A stretch of 64,000 nt of DNA from Panaeolus papilionaceus (GCA_015501605.1 JADNRZ010000016.1:434001-498000), one strand, 5' to 3'. Positions 11,311 through 23,941 are shown, numbered from the stretch's first letter. A program made the numbers and translations. Notes: generated by a model not told the origin, from the letters alone.

Positions 11311-13310
11311 ATGGAGTCTAAATCTACCACTGCCCTCCCAAACCAACCCACCGCTGTCCCCAACTTAAACCCAACCACCACAGGACTGCGCAAACGTATC
11401 AAAGTCCTCGAACGCGCACAATCGTTGTCGAGTATGAATGAATTGCCATTAGGCGAGGGCCTGAATTTGAAATTTAGGCTGAAGCATGATCGGCGGCATC
11501 ATAGGTCTCGGACGGGCGGAAAGAGTGAAAGAGGAGGAGGAGAATTTGGGGCAGATGGAGAGGAGGCAGGGGATGGGGAAGAGGTAGGGGAGGAGATGGG
11601 GAGCCCGTGGGATGAGATGGAGAGGAGTAATGAGACGAGTGAGGAGGAGGGAGAGGGCGAGGAATTGGAGGAGGAAAGGGAGGAGGAGGAGAGGAAAGAC
11701 CGGGAGCTGAGTGAGGGTAGCAAGACTGCGACATCACCACGCGCGGGGCCATCATCAGACAAAGATAAACCTCGTCGTCCGTCGGTGGATACTACCACTT
11801 ACAATTCTAGGGAGAAACCTCCAGCTCGTCGGGGTTCTGCCTATGCTTCAGGGTATCCTCAACCCACCAGCTCGTCATCTTATCCAGCAACACCCACTAC
11901 GAGAGCATGGTACGAGTTTGACCTCGCAGTCGTCGTCGCTCTTGTTTCGCCCATTGGGAATTGGCTCACTGGCGGAGACCACGTCAAGAATCTTCTGCTT
12001 ATCGTGTTGTTGATATTTTATTTACATCAGATTATCGAAGGTAAGTCGAATCCACCCCTTATCCTCATAACTACAAGATAACTAATCAATTATTCTGTAT
12101 ATCCAAATCCATAGTTCCATGGCAGTTATACCAAAAGTCCCGCCCCCGCCACCGTCCATACCACCTCTCGACATCCCAACTCTCCGACCCAACATCCCCC
12201 GAGAGCAGATACGCCCTCCTCGCCTCGTCCGAACTCCAAAAACTCGAAACTTTCTTCCTCTTCCTCACGTTCCTCTCGCCACTACTCGGCGCCCTCCTCC
12301 TGCGATACGCCACATCCGCCGTCCTCGGCCCCGACGCAGTATCGTGGTTCAGCACGGGCTTGTTTGTGCTCGCTACGGGAATGAGACCGTGGAGTCACTT
12401 GGTGAAGAGGATTTCGGAAAGGACAGAGGATCTGCATGATTTCGTGCATTACCCCCCGCCCGGCCGTGACGCGCGTGAATCAACACATAAGGAGCTGAAG
12501 CAGCGGGTGGAGGTGCTGGAGGAGAGGGTGGGGAGGCTGAAGAGGAGGGTGAGGGCTGTGAGGGAAGAGGCGGGGGAGTATGTTGATGAAGTGATGCAGG
12601 GAGTCCGGGGGGAGGTGAGGAGGGTTGAGAGGAAATGTGGAGAGGGGAGGAGGAGGGTGGAGGATATGGAGAGGGCTGTGAGGGTTTTTGCGAGTGTAGG
12701 GACGAAGAAGGCTGCGAGTGGAAAGCCAGGTGTGGAGATTGCGAGTCGGAGAGAGAAGGGAAAGGCGAGGAGGACTTATGATGGGGTGATATCTGGAAAA
12801 GTGAGGAGGCTTTTGACGTCGGTGATGTATTACCTTGTCCCTGTGTGGATTCGTGCTCGCGTCCTATTTTCATCATTGTCATCATCTCCTCCAACTTCTC
12901 CCTCCTCAAAATCAACGACTTCAAAATTCTCCCGCCCTATCCCTCTTCAATCCTCAACGCTCAACGCGTCTACTATTTCCTCGCCCTCACAATGCGCCAC
13001 ACCACTCGAGTCTATCCCTGAGGAGGACCGTACCACATCTAAAAGTCGATCGTGGTATGGTCCGCAGTCGTTATACAGCGAACCAGAGGACCAGGCGTTA
13101 TATGGAGAGTCAAGCTCGCAGACCTTATACGAAGGTGCCCCCCCACACGTCCTCTACGGAGGAGCAGGTAAACAGGCGTGGTATTGGCATGTTGCGGACT
13201 TTGTACTCCTTAAACCGCTTGGGGTCCTGAGCTGGGTTGTGAGGTGGGCAGGGTGGGTTGTGGGTGTGCCTGTGAGGGCGGTGGGCAGGATGGTATGGGG
13301 AAGATATTGA
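11311..13310 (+). CDS. Conserved-looking fungal membrane/coiled-coil protein, unknown function
   Basis: Two exons, 11311-12040 and 12115-13310, joined by a 74-bp intron (GTAAGT..ATAG), give an uninterrupted 641-aa protein. The N-terminal third is polar with a long Glu/Gly/Arg-rich segment (about residues 65-140). Hydrophobic segments follow at about residues 222-242 (LLLIVLLIFYLHQII, just before the intron) and 275-320 (two stretches). Then comes a heptad-like coiled coil (about 340-425) and a hydrophobic, Trp-rich C-terminus. A membrane anchor facing a coiled-coil domain, perhaps of the ER or nuclear envelope, is inference only. I do not recognise the family. A decayed second copy at 60.1-61.2 kb shows the same intron position, supporting the gene model. 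Confidence 0.75.
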
Positions 13311-13579
13311 TAGCTTTTGGCTCTTGACAGAAAAACGAGGAAAAGAGGGCTCACAGTCTTACACAACATGTTGTATTGTATTCTGCCGTACTTTTCATTC
13401 ACCATTCATGCACGCATTCATAATTCATCATCTGGAGTTGTATTGTAACTCTTCGCCACGTCTCATCTCCCGTACTCTTTTGTTTTATCATTGGTTTCGT
13501 GTGCTCTTTGAAGTTTGTTTTACCTTTTTCTACTTTGTGTCTTCTTGTACATGTATTCTTTTATAGGCATTCTTTATCG

Positions 13580-13905
13580 CATTCTCCTTTCCAACAATCT
13601 AAACCGACGCTAATGAACCCGCATTCACATTCCTCTCTGCTTTCTACGGTGCCACATCCCCTGCTTCCGCCTCTTCCTCATCATCAGTGTAGGATTAGGA
13701 GCGGGTAACCCACGGCCGACGGTGAAGGGGAACGTGCAACTCGTAGAGGAAAACCCGAAAGCGCTGAAGGACACCATCGCGGTAGATTGGGGGAACGTGA
13801 ATGCGGCGGTGGGAGGGTGTGAAAAGGATGTTGGAGGAAATTCGGAAGGGGGGGATTAGGAGGTGAAAGGGGGCGTGGTGGATCAGGTAGAAACGTAGAA
13901 GCATG
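13580..13905 (+). pseudogene. Fmp46-like (DUF1687, thioredoxin-fold) gene remnant 1
   Basis: The reading frame resembles the copy at 48.6-48.87 kb: a segment like EPAFTFLSAF, then ENPKALK..IAVDWGN.NAAVGG. Fmp46 family proteins are small mitochondrial redox-type proteins; that is family knowledge. Here stop codons (TAG and TAG in the stretch 13683-13705) and frame changes break it, and the N-terminal half seen in the other copies is missing. It follows the 11311 gene in the same order as in the duplicate at 61.5-61.97 kb. Confidence 0.7.
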
Positions 13906-16504
13906 GATGAACCAATTTGGAACCCCGTTTCTAAACTTCTAAAGGTTTTCACGGCGTTTCCGGTGATCTACATTCAATATTGAGCAACAGTAATTTCATA
14001 TCGCTGCCGTATAATCCTCAGCTCTGCGACTATGTATCTTGACTCCATTAGCAGATATTGTATTTCTTATTTTCGCAGAGACCAAGGGTTTCCGGGAACG
14101 TGGGGTTTACAAACAGGTTTAACCAGTCGAAGAAGAGATCAGGGGACACGTTCTCTAATCACTGTGTGAAAAGATAGAAAACATTGAGGCGTCAGAGATA
14201 CATAATTTATTTTAGGGTAACGCCGCTGTACTTGGAAAGCACTTACAATTGTCGTGATGTACCACAAAAACATCTGTACATGCCGTGCTGTGGATGAAGT
14301 TCAATCTGTAGTTTTCGCCCGATGTGGACCATGCCCAAATTTAATAAAAAATGTCTCTGCCGTGCCCTCCACAGTAGTAGGTAGCCCGAAAGACATGCCT
14401 AGAAAGCCGATGCTCTCGCAAGTTTGGGAGTCATAAAACTTTCCGTGCGAGTGCATCGGCTTTCTAGGATAAACCTAGCTTTTTGGCCCATTCAAGTTAC
14501 ATTGAAGTACGGAGTACAAACAGTTCTCGAAAGGCCCAACGCTCATGACTTTAAGCTTCAAGTTTATGACCAAGGCTCAAGTCCCATGTTATGGCTGATC
14601 ATAATATTTTGGGAACTACATGTTCCGCCTGATACGCGAGATAAATCTAGGCACTATATACCTTAAAGGACTGCAACGCTTGAAGATCAAGCCCAGTAGC
14701 GTTGCTGGCGGGCTTTATCATTGACAGGCTTTGTCAAGATCAGTCGAGAACATATTTGAGACCGCAATGTTGGTGTTGTGATGTTGCTCAAATTGACATT
14801 ACGAGTCTTTACGGAGTAAAGGGAGTTCTTAGGGAGAACTGTCCAAAAACCCTGAAAAGCCTTGCCCGGTATCCATTTGGAAAGTTGCCGGTCTTGCCTC
14901 AGTTCTGCTTCCTGCACACGTAGGCCTGCATAGCACACTATTCTACCCTATACAAAGCACCATTTCGTTTCATATTAATCAATATAAACAAAGGTATTTT
15001 ACCTCAACTGAGCTTCGGATTTGTTCCGCCAGACGGTCAGACAGGGTCAGATTGAGTCACTTGGTTTTCGAGCCTTATTCATGTCTGCCCTTGATGATAG
15101 ACTGATGTGATATGAGCAGATATCTGACTGCACACCCAGGCCAACAGCTGCATAGGTGTATTCAAACGGTAATTGAATGCTGATGTTGAGCACCACACGC
15201 GAGACTCTATCTCATCAAAAAAGAGTTAAATCAATAGCACATGGGCAATCAGAAAATGTGAAACGCCGTGCAAAACGGCCCGCTGCCGTGAAAGCAAGGG
15301 GACCTTGCACAGCAGTATACTCAGACTGGCTCTGTGCCACGATAAATTCTATGGCTTTGCATGATTTTCCACTGGACAGCACGGCAATGAAGTCCTAATG
15401 AGCTGGTTCACGCACAGAGTGATTATTGCTCAATAATCAACTTATAAAGCAATTAAATTAAATAGAATAGAATATCGGTTCATGCCCACGGGCCACAACA
15501 ACCTTACATCAGATAGGAGCCCATACCATCTTTCATTTGAACAGCCAGTAATGACCAATTGCGACAGCTGGGACCTCTTGTCGTGTTTTTACGACAACAC
15601 AACACAGGACAGCACACGTTAAGGAAGCAACAGATGATGTTGCATAAAGTACTGAAATTTCACTGGGGTAGCTAGGTACAAATACTCGAGTATTTATACT
15701 ATTCCGCAGGTACCTTAAGTAATACAATATGAGTCCTACTTATGGGGATACTAAAGCTGTGGTTGAGCTAAGGGATCGAGGTGAGTAGAGATAAGGAATA
15801 TCAAGAATTACGGGTACTATAGATGGAGGCAGCGACTCAGATGGCGGAGTGTTGAGGCGGGGACTGCCGGGGTGCGAATGTTACACCAATCAGACTCTAT
15901 CTGACTCAAATATATGTATGTACTCGAAACTTGAATCAAAACAGAAACCGTTTCAAGATTTCCAACCCCATATCCAGCACAGTAATTTAATGTCACTGCA
16001 GGGCTGACTCTCTCTAGGGCGTTTTACGGTTATCATCTGATGGTCGCACCCCAAGCTCAAAGAAAAACAAGATGGAAAGACTCGTGTGCCGTGCCGCTTT
16101 GGCAGCGGCCCTTTACCCAAGTTATGTATAACGGTGTAAAACTATATGATCACGTCATCATAGCAAGGCAGGGATGATTGTTCCAGTCTCCCCGATCGCT
16201 GGATCTGATTCAGAAGCTGCTTCTTCGGCACGTATTGATGCCTCTGCCTTGAGGATAACTTTCATCACTTCTCTCGAGATACTTAACTCTCATTTCTCCA
16301 TAACTCTCCATCATCTATCTGGAGATAACTCTCGTTTGTCCCTCGTGTTGCACCTCACTTTCACGGATGATGGACCATATCGATGTGTGGATTCTAATTT
16401 CTCAGACATAAATGACCCTGCTCCATGCAGACAGCCTCGTTAGATCGCCCCGTTGATCCCGATTCCCGACCACGTGAACCAAGGTCATTGGCGATATTCA
16501 TCCA
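13906..16504. other. Gene-free interval left of the 22-kb element
   Basis: No reading frame here looks real. It contains a small MITE-like hairpin at 14398-14468. The rest is unremarkable intergenic or old repeat DNA. Confidence 0.5.
14398..14468. mobile_element. 71-bp hairpin, MITE-like
   Basis: The 16-bp arms CCTAGAAAGCCGATGC (14398-14413) and their exact reverse complement (14453-14468) enclose a 39-bp loop that itself holds a partial CTCGCA/TGCGAG pairing. The size suggests a miniature transposon or the footprint of one. No clear target duplication was seen. Confidence 0.55.
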
Positions 16505-16512
16505 ACCACCGA
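16505..16512. repeat. 8-bp direct repeat, left target duplication of the 22.4-kb element
   Basis: ACCACCGA, identical to 38922-38929. It lies immediately outside the left hairpin end. Confidence 0.75.
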
Positions 16513-16513
16513 C

Positions 16514-16583
16514 CTAGACCGGTAACCGTCTGTCTAATGAAACGTGACCACTTCGTGGGAGTTGTCGATAGACAGACCGGTAG
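16514..16583. repeat. Left terminal hairpin of the 22.4-kb element
   Basis: Starts CTAGACCGGTAACC. The arms GTCTGTCTA (16528-16536) and TAGACAGAC (16569-16577) pair, and an inner CCAC-TTC-GTGG hairpin (about 16547-16557) sits in the loop. GACCGGTA occurs directly repeated on both sides of the stem. The layout (CTAGACYGGTRACC, hairpin, GG) is shared with 41659-41707 and 49131-49185. Confidence 0.7.
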
Positions 16584-16587
16584 ATTT

Positions 16588-16643
16588 CGTCGTTCCCACA
16601 CGTAGCTCCGAGTTCGACACAGCCACTGCACCGAATCTGACCT
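16588..16643. repeat. Subterminal inverted repeat, left copy
   Basis: 56 bp from CGTCGTTCCCACACGTAGCT to CTGACCT. Its reverse complement is found at 38815-38870 with a single difference (C/T). Similarity fades over the next 30-40 bp inward. Confidence 0.85.
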
Positions 16644-16922
16644 GACCTCAACTCAACTCGTCACGTTTCTCCCTATCTCCTGTCAAATGACATTTACAAT
16701 CGAGGGAAGGGCCACGCTATGCATGGCGAAGCCCGCAACTTCATTATCCATTATACAGTGTAAATAACCATACTATCTCCAAAGCGTGATGACAAGTTTA
16801 ATACCGATACAGTCACTTTTTACCTACAGCGAAAATATTAGGGCGTAATGCGCAGAATGACTTTGACAAGGCGAACGGTTTTTCGGGTGGGCAATACGCA
16901 ATCGGTTTATGTAAAATTTTAA

Positions 16923-17793
16923 TCATGTTTGCTCTACAGAAGAGTGTCTTTGGATGGTAACGTTAACATCATTTAAGGAATCAGATTTTGCATTTACCAG
17001 TGTATCTACGCCGTCGCCTGTCAGCATGAAATCACATTCGCATTTTACTATACCCCCCGGTTTACACTCGTCAAATATGTTGTTTATTGCAAATCGTTTT
17101 CCGTTTTCGTTGAAGAGGTTGGTAGTTTCGAGCGGGGTTTGAATGTCAGATATGTAGCCGTCGTGCTTGAATGCTTTGACGGTCATTATGCGGATGAAGG
17201 GAGTTTTATCATTTTGATAAGCGTCTATTGCTACGTTGTTTATATTCGTGTTGAATCTTCTGCACATGTAGTTGTGAACACTTTCGATCAGATCGTACTG
17301 CGCTGCAAAGCCTGCGGCTATGTCGTGGTTGGGCAAGTTTGGTGAACATATTGTAATGAAAGGGTGGACGTTTTGTGGGCTTGCCCATACCTGATCAATC
17401 CCAATGTTAGCGTTTGTATGTGTATACAGATGCGCTAAGGTTTACGTATCCCGGATGTTTAGCTAAATCTCTTTCTTCTTTGTTCGTAACTTTTTCGTGG
17501 CAGAACGTAGGTGCTATCATGCCGAATATTTGCACTCGAATTTTTGTGATTGCACTTTTCGTCTGCGGATCGTAAGCGGGCACAATAGACGGGAGATGGA
17601 AGAGGTTGATGTTAGTTAAAAAAAGCGGGGAGTCAAAGTTGTCGTTAACGGATGCGAGGAGGCTTTTCCAACGTCGATTAGCTTCATTATAGTCGCGAAT
17701 TCTAGTGCGAGCAACGTGAGAGGACATCATGGTACTAGTGAGCATTATGTGAGCGGTGAGACGGAAAGTCGCCAGTAGTACACATGATGTCAT
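16923..17793 (-). CDS. Element gene A, unknown function, 271 aa
   Basis: Exon 1 is 17793-17446, exon 2 is 17390-16923, with a 55-bp intron (17391-17445) whose branch-like CTAAC lies about 15 nt before the acceptor. The joined frame is open over 271 codons. I do not recognise the family. Visible features are a central segment with alternating hydrophobic residues (ITKIRVQIFGMIAP) that could form beta strands, and a Cys-containing region (GGIVKCECDFML) near residue 240. No signal peptide or transmembrane segment is convincing. It is the leftmost gene of the 22.4-kb element, transcribed outward on the same strand as gene B. The intact frame suggests it was recently functional. Confidence 0.7.
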
Positions 17794-17931
17794 TTTTTGA
17801 AACCTCAATGATCTCGCTGTAATGGAGTGGAACGATGTCCGATTATTACAAAGTTAACTATTTTAAGATTATTTTTTTAAACTAATAAAATGAAAGAAGC
17901 AGAGTTGGCATAAAAAGCAATATTAGACGTG

Positions 17932-19457
17932 TCATGCAGAGTTGTCCTTTTGTTTACCCTTCGCATCCTTTTTGCTGGTTTTGGTCTTTTTTTGTGCAGG
18001 TTGTTCGTCGTTGCTGGTTGATGATGCGGGATTGGCCCTCTTTCCGAAATTACCAAACGCTTCATGCGTTCCTGTGGTATCGACCGGTGCATCTTGATGT
18101 TGCTGCGGGGATGTTGGACAGGGAGGTAGATTGGGCATTTCGGGTTCGCAGTTGGAGTCGGCGATTACCTTGATGTGTTCAACAATGAACTGAAGTACCT
18201 TGAGATAGATTGTCATTAAGATGACGCACTCAGTCAGGACGGCATGCACTCACAGGTACTTTTTTGGGTGGACGCCACACGGTGAATACGCCTTCGAAAA
18301 TAGCGAGAACTCCCAGTTTGAGTACCTTGTGCATATCCCAAGGAGCGACGAGTTTCCCTTGTATATCGTAAACTTCGTGTTGGAGGATTTCGAAAGAAGT
18401 ATGTTGGAAGAAGGGATTATTTTTGTATCCAGGGAAATTTTCTGTAGGATAGGTGGCCCCCGAGACGATTTCGGTGCCTAGCAGGTCGTTAGGATGGGTG
18501 CATAGATGTATACTTCACAAGATACTCACTTTTCTGGAGGGCAGAACTAGATGTCGGCAAGGACGGTTTCGCGTTGATCTGTTGCTTAGTTTCGCGAGTC
18601 AGCCTGACTTTTCCTGTAGTTTTTTTTGGCGTGACAGTAGGCGAGGTATTAGGTTTCTAGATGGAGAATCGTTTAGTAGTGAGCGGCTGATTTGTGTGGA
18701 GAGCAAGAGGGGACGACTGAAGCTGTTAGCACATACCACATAAACGGGTTTCGTTGCAACTCGAATAGAAATGTCGTCGACTCCGGTTTGCGTTAAAATT
18801 CCGCGTATCTGATCGACCTTGTTAATTCGGTATCGTTAGTCTCATCTGTGAGGAAAGCAGGGGATGATATTACTTGTAGTCCTTCTTTGACCGCGTCCGT
18901 AATTCTTCCAATTTCGTCGACTTGATTGTCCCAGATAACTCGCAGAGTATTTGTCGAGAGTGTCGGTAAACCGATTTGAATGACATGTCGCGAGGAGGAG
19001 GAATCGTCCATAAACTTCGAGCGGTGGCGAGGTAAATGTTAGCCAGGAGCATTGACAGCGTTCTAGACGTAGGACCGCCTACCGTTACATTATCGCGAGG
19101 AACCAGATTGCCCAGTGGTCCTCCGACTCTTGTACCAGCGGCTTTGTTCCTGCATTCTCCTATCAAGATAGTCGAAAATTTCGATTGCTGCTGATCGTTG
19201 AAGTGGAAAGAGACACTGGACCAGGAATCTCCCCCCGTTTCCAAGTTGTGTTGCATGCTATAATCTTCATTAATCGACACACACCCTGTTCCAATATACG
19301 CGCGTTCGTTCATCGGATCGCAAAGGGTGTCCATGATAGTTTCATATATCCCATTCGCACCCAGACGAGATTCGTACTGGTCGGTGGGAAGTTCTACGGG
19401 GTGGTCGGTGGAAGAAGAGTTTGTGTCGAGCATCTGCGCATCGGAGGTGGAAGACAT
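17932..19457 (-). CDS. Element gene B, LVxPW-family paralog 1, 402 aa
   Basis: Six exons: 19457-19083, 19014-18874, 18817-18737, 18656-18530, 18477-18260, 18198-17932. All introns have GT..AG ends and the joined frame is open. The signature is EVYDIQGKLVAPWDM in exon 5, followed in exon 6 by LQFIVEHIKVIAD. A Lys/Ser/Thr-rich tail (KKTKTSKKDAKGKQK) ends the protein. Exon 2 is 141 nt, as in the paralogs D and F, and the intron phases (0,0,0,1,0) are the same. Alternating hydrophobics around the signature would suit a beta-barrel. A single-strand-DNA-binding (RPA-like) helper of the element's helicase is a speculative possibility only, prompted by RPA genes in plant Helitrons. Confidence 0.75.
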
Positions 19458-19775
19458 GTTAACAGAATTGGAATACGACAGAAATTGCAGCGGTTTGGAT
19501 TTGGGTGGTAATTCGTGATTTTAGGAGTAACTAATTCGTTCGGATTACGCGCACACATATATATACGATTTTGAAAAAATAGGAGTTTGATCGCAAAAGA
19601 GACGAGCTCATGAAAGTTAAACTTAGTATTTCAAAACAGGAGAAAGGTGAAGGGTGAGGAGAGAGGAAAGGGGAAAGATGGGGGAGGATTGTTATTAAAG
19701 GAGAGAGTTTAAGCTTGATTATGAATAAGGCCAAAGTATAAAAATTAGGAGACAAATACACGAGAGTGAAACCGG

Positions 19776-21363
19776 CTAAATTTCAAAAAGGTTGGCATCC
19801 TCAAATTCGTCCGCGAATGCATATTTGATAGCACTAACGAGAGCGTGGTCGATGTACTCGATTACGTGACTAAGACGCGAATTTGACGTTAATGATAAGA
19901 AAAGCCAACGAAGCTGTTTAATCACGTACGCAGTTGTTCTTTCGGCAGAAGTATTCGCAGTCGATGAAATTAGAGAGCTGTTTGAGGAAGCGCATCCAGA
20001 GGTCAACAAAGTAATGGACGAGTTTGTATTTGAAGAGGAATCCGAAGTTGATGTAGAACTGCTGGTGTTCGATGAGGGAAAATATTCGGAATCAGCTTCG
20101 CTGTCGGAATCAGTTAAGGAATTGGTGTATGCGTTGGAGGATTTAATCGTTTCTAACACGCAGTCCAGCACGGCTTTGTCGGCGACTATGAAAGATTGAG
20201 AAAGGAACTGGGAAGACGCAATTTGGTAGGTGGTTTCTGCCCTCCAATCGAGATCTCGGTTATACCAAAGCTCCCAACTGTGGATCACTGAACAATCAAC
20301 TGGCAAACGATCAAAGTCTTTCGTGAGAGGGATTTTCCACGTTTTTTTGTCGCCTACAAAGCGTCGGTTTTCGTTGAAAAGCGCGCGAGGATGATGCCTG
20401 TCGCGGGAATAGGGAACCATATGGATCATACGATATCCTCGCTTTTCATATTTTTCGATGCCGTTGACGCCTGCTCTAGTTCGTCGAAAGTTGATTAAAG
20501 CCGTCATTTTGTCGAGTGTAGGAATCGGATATAAGCAGTACGCGAACCATGCGGTGATAATGTTCATAACAACAGCTGTAGGATAACAAATACGGGTAGA
20601 CGGCGTGAGTACGGTGCCGGCAATAAAGCAAGAGAGAAAAAGAAAGGAAAATAAAAAGAAAAAAGAAATATAAAAATAAAAGGTAGAAACAAATATGCTT
20701 ACTGCTGTGGAAACACGCAATGGTGTCCATGTATGAGTACGCACACACTATAAGCTGGACACGTCTTTTTTTATACTTCCAGGTTGTCACCGTTTCGATC
20801 GAAGGGTCGTAATAGTGAGGTTGAGGATGAACCTCCATCGCATGCGACGATGACGAAGGACCTGGAAGAGCAGCGGCAGTGGCTGTGTCGGAACTTCTCT
20901 GAGTTTTTCCCTTCCAGCGAAATTGTCGTCGGAACCACTCCAAAGCGCCAGGCGCGTCGTCCGTACCTACGTAGAAATCGATATTGGCACCTTTGAACGG
21001 AGTTCGCATGAAAAGCGTTAGCGCCACAGAGCCCGATATAACCATATTGTAATCGGCCATAGCTTGACGTATTCCCTCGTGAGCTCGAAGGGGGAAGAAC
21101 GGATGTACGTGGAGTGGGAAACTGCAAGCATGACGAAGGTGCATTCGGAAGGCGTGGCACATCGACTTACACACAGCAGATAATGCCGCGGTGTCAGACC
21201 CTTGTAAACATGCAAAAAGAATGTCGATTATTTCAAAGGGCCTTGTTGCAACATAAATTAGATTAGTCTATATGAAGGAATGAAAGCATACGACGTACAG
21301 TTCAATCTGTTTATCATTTATGTTTAAGGTGAGGTTTCCTGGAACAGATAGAACGGCAGGCAT
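19776..21363 (-). CDS. Element gene C, nucleotidyltransferase-like protein, 467 aa
   Basis: Three exons, 21363-21299, 21241-20703 and 20575-19776, give an open 467-aa frame. The core reads MVISGSVALTLF followed by GANIDFYVG: a Gly-Ser pair, then a D-x-Y/D-x strand, the pattern of the nucleotidyltransferase fold (compare GS..[LIV]D.D). Only one clear acidic residue is visible in the DFYV strand, so catalysis is doubtful. A later segment (IACFHST.VVMNII) matches what I remember of a large family of uncharacterised mushroom proteins. The C-terminus is a long Ser/Thr/Asn-rich low-complexity stretch (about residues 335-400). It lies between gene B and the divergent gene D. Confidence 0.7.
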
Positions 21364-22063
21364 TGCAAGTAAGCAGATTTAGTGTATAGCGGGGTTTAAT
21401 GGAGGAAAACGACGTTCAGCACGCATTTTAAACATGGTCGGAGGTCGCTTAGAAACAAATGTTTGAGGGTTTGTTTCTGAAATTCGAATCAAATTTGCAA
21501 ATATGCTCCACGAGCAGGAACAAGGAACGTTTCTGGGGTAGCCGGGACGCATTGGACGCATGACGATATTTGACGATGACACTTGGGATATCACAACGTG
21601 AAAACTTTAGTTTGAACGACGAGGGAAGTATGAAAATAACAGAAGTACAGAGTTGATACAAAGCTAGTGTCATACTGAGAGGTTGTGCGTCGTAGTTTTC
21701 ACGTTCAGCTCCACGTGAAGTTCGAACATTTCCGTTAGTGGATGCACTTCGGATCTCGACGGGCCGCTGAAATTACATCATAATTGTCAAACTTGCGGAA
21801 CCTGTGCAAGACAGTAACAATCAAACCAGTAAATAAACGTATTAACGTGTGTTAATGTCGAGAGTAACTATTTCTAACTGTGAACGTAAAATATCGAGAA
21901 ATGAGTTGAATTTCGTTCGTGGTAGGATGCCGACTCATCGGCGTTATGTCTCGGATTTACGACCCGGACGACTAAGAGTAATGTCCTTCATTGTCTCATT
22001 CTCCTTTTTCTAAATATCTTCTCGTTCGACCTTGTCATTGTAGCATTTATTGTTGAACTAGCT
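21364..22063. promoter_or_regulatory. Divergent intergenic region between genes C and D
   Basis: About 700 bp between two start codons pointing away from each other, so it must hold both promoters. I saw no reliable TATA box or other motif; the small open frames in it are not convincing. Confidence 0.45.
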
Positions 22064-23197
22064 ATGAACGTGAATACTGTTCCAATCGAAAATCTGGCTG
22101 TTCGTGCAACGAAGAAGTCGTCGTTGTCGCCTTTGCCTCCGAGGATTTCTGTTTATTTGGAGCCTAATTGTGATGCAGAGGCGAAGTTTCAAATCAGTGG
22201 GGTAGTGTGTAGCCAGGAGGAAGGAAGCCGGCTAGACGCATTGGGCGATTTCGATATGACCGGTGAGAATTGCGAACACGTGCGTATTTCTTCGCTCAAT
22301 GTCGTCAAGTCCACAGTTAACAACGGTCTTCAACACAGTTTAAATATGTCACAGATTCTACTATTTGTAGACCTGAATATCGCATAAGGAGCGAAGTAGG
22401 AGACGGGAAAGGTTCTCAGTTTCAAGAACAGACAGAGTTCATCAAATCGATGAGGATGATCGTTGGATCGGCTTTGCAGGTTCGATGCCTCTACTCTTAT
22501 TTTTTCAAACAAGTGCTGATCATTGCATATAATTTCCTTTTTATTCTTATCCTCGAAAATAAATTAGAAGGATGTCGTAGATCGAATTAGCGTGAATAAA
22601 CAGTCGGAACAAGGTTCCGATGTGAACATGGTCATTAAGGGAGAGCCGTTGTACTGCGTACGTGGTAATTCATTTCAAGTTCTTTCGAATAGAGTTAACT
22701 CTTAGATACCGTCACAGAGGAATCCAAGCAGTGATGGAAAGCGCGTTCAGGACCTCCACATCTCAGGGAGAGCCAGAGACTTAGCGGGTAAGTCATTCGA
22801 TAAGAGTTATTTTATCGATATTAATTCGTCCTGGACGCTAGCACCGATTATACCGCCCAAGAAGCAGTATTACACGCCTGATAGAATGCCAGGATACAAC
22901 AGATCGCGGTTTGGGCACAGGTCTTCGAAACTCGTACAACCTCAAGTACGAACTTCACAAGGCATTTTAGTCGAGCCTTGGCACATTCAGCCGCTGTTCT
23001 CACATCCTCGCAGAACCGACTTCATAGGACGTTTCGTCTTTCTTCCCATTTTCAATAATGATTTGGTACGTGCATGTCGCAGACGTCTTACTTCTTTGAC
23101 TGACAAACCCATTATTCGTCCCGGCATCGATATCATGCTTCCTTGAGTCCAGATTAATATGCACTTTTACGCAGACAAAGTACTCATTACGGTATGA
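22064..23197 (+). CDS. Element gene D, LVxPW-family paralog 2, 268 aa
   Basis: Six exons: 22064-22279, 22339-22479, 22568-22657, 22707-22797, 22842-23065, 23153-23197. The joined frame is open. Exon 2 (141 nt) and exon 5 (224 nt) have the same lengths as in paralog F, and the phases (0,0,0,1,0) match B and F. The family signature here is QVRTSQGILVEPWHI, and exon 6 encodes a short strand INMHFYADKVLITV equivalent to LQFIVEHIKVI in B. It is the shortest member and lacks the Lys-rich tail. The exon 3 start could be 3 nt later (22571). Function unknown. Confidence 0.7.
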
Positions 23198-23934
23198 TCA
23201 AGTATTTTACTGAACTCATACTCTAGAAGTCTTCGTTTACTGAGCTGTGGACGCTATTAGAAGGGGATTATCAAACGTTAATTAAATTGTACATACAAAG
23301 TAAAAGAACACGCAGCAGGTTCTTCTTGGCGATGATCAGAAGAGTGTACGTGTGCCATTTTATACTCAGATACGCGCCGCTCGAAAAAATTGGATTTTGC
23401 TTGTAGCGATATAAGATCCATGAAGTCAAACGGATTGCTGGAATTCCAATGTTTCTCGCAACCGAGAGATACTAATAAGCGATCCGCCACAAACTCAATG
23501 TAAGCGCTCATAAGGTTGACGTTCATTCCGATTAGGTTGACAGGCAAACTGTCTATGGCAATTAGAAATAAGTCAAAACACGTTTTATGACAGCAGTAGT
23601 GTGTTCACACACCACAAATAAAATGTTTTTCTACGGCGACGGCGTCTTTGATGATTCCGAGTACGACAGAATTTGTTGGTCGTCGGCGTACGAACGTCAA
23701 GAGATGACACGCGAATTCCGTATGTAGTCCTTCGTCGCGACTAATCAGATCGTTAGAAAATGTGAGGCCCGGCATAAGTCCTCTCTTCTTCAACCAATAT
23801 ATTGCGCAGAATGATCCTGAAAAAAAGATCCCTTCAACGGCTGCGAACGTGATTAGACGTTCTGCGAAACATGTATCGTCGCTAACGATCCATTTTTGCG
23901 CCCATCTAGCCTTAGCAGAGACGCAAGGTATCGT

Positions 23935-23941
23935 GGCGATT
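23935..23941. repeat. Target duplication of the 3.9-kb insertion (left copy)
   Basis: GGCGATT, repeated at 27869-27875; on the gene strand AATCGCC. It may be 8 bp with one mismatch, as for hAT elements. Confidence 0.75.

Noticed and set aside
16514..16583. Possible hammerhead ribozyme at the element end
   Set aside because: The stem-loop layout is suggestive, but the CTGATGA and GAAA core elements are not both present in any copy (16514, 41659, 49131).
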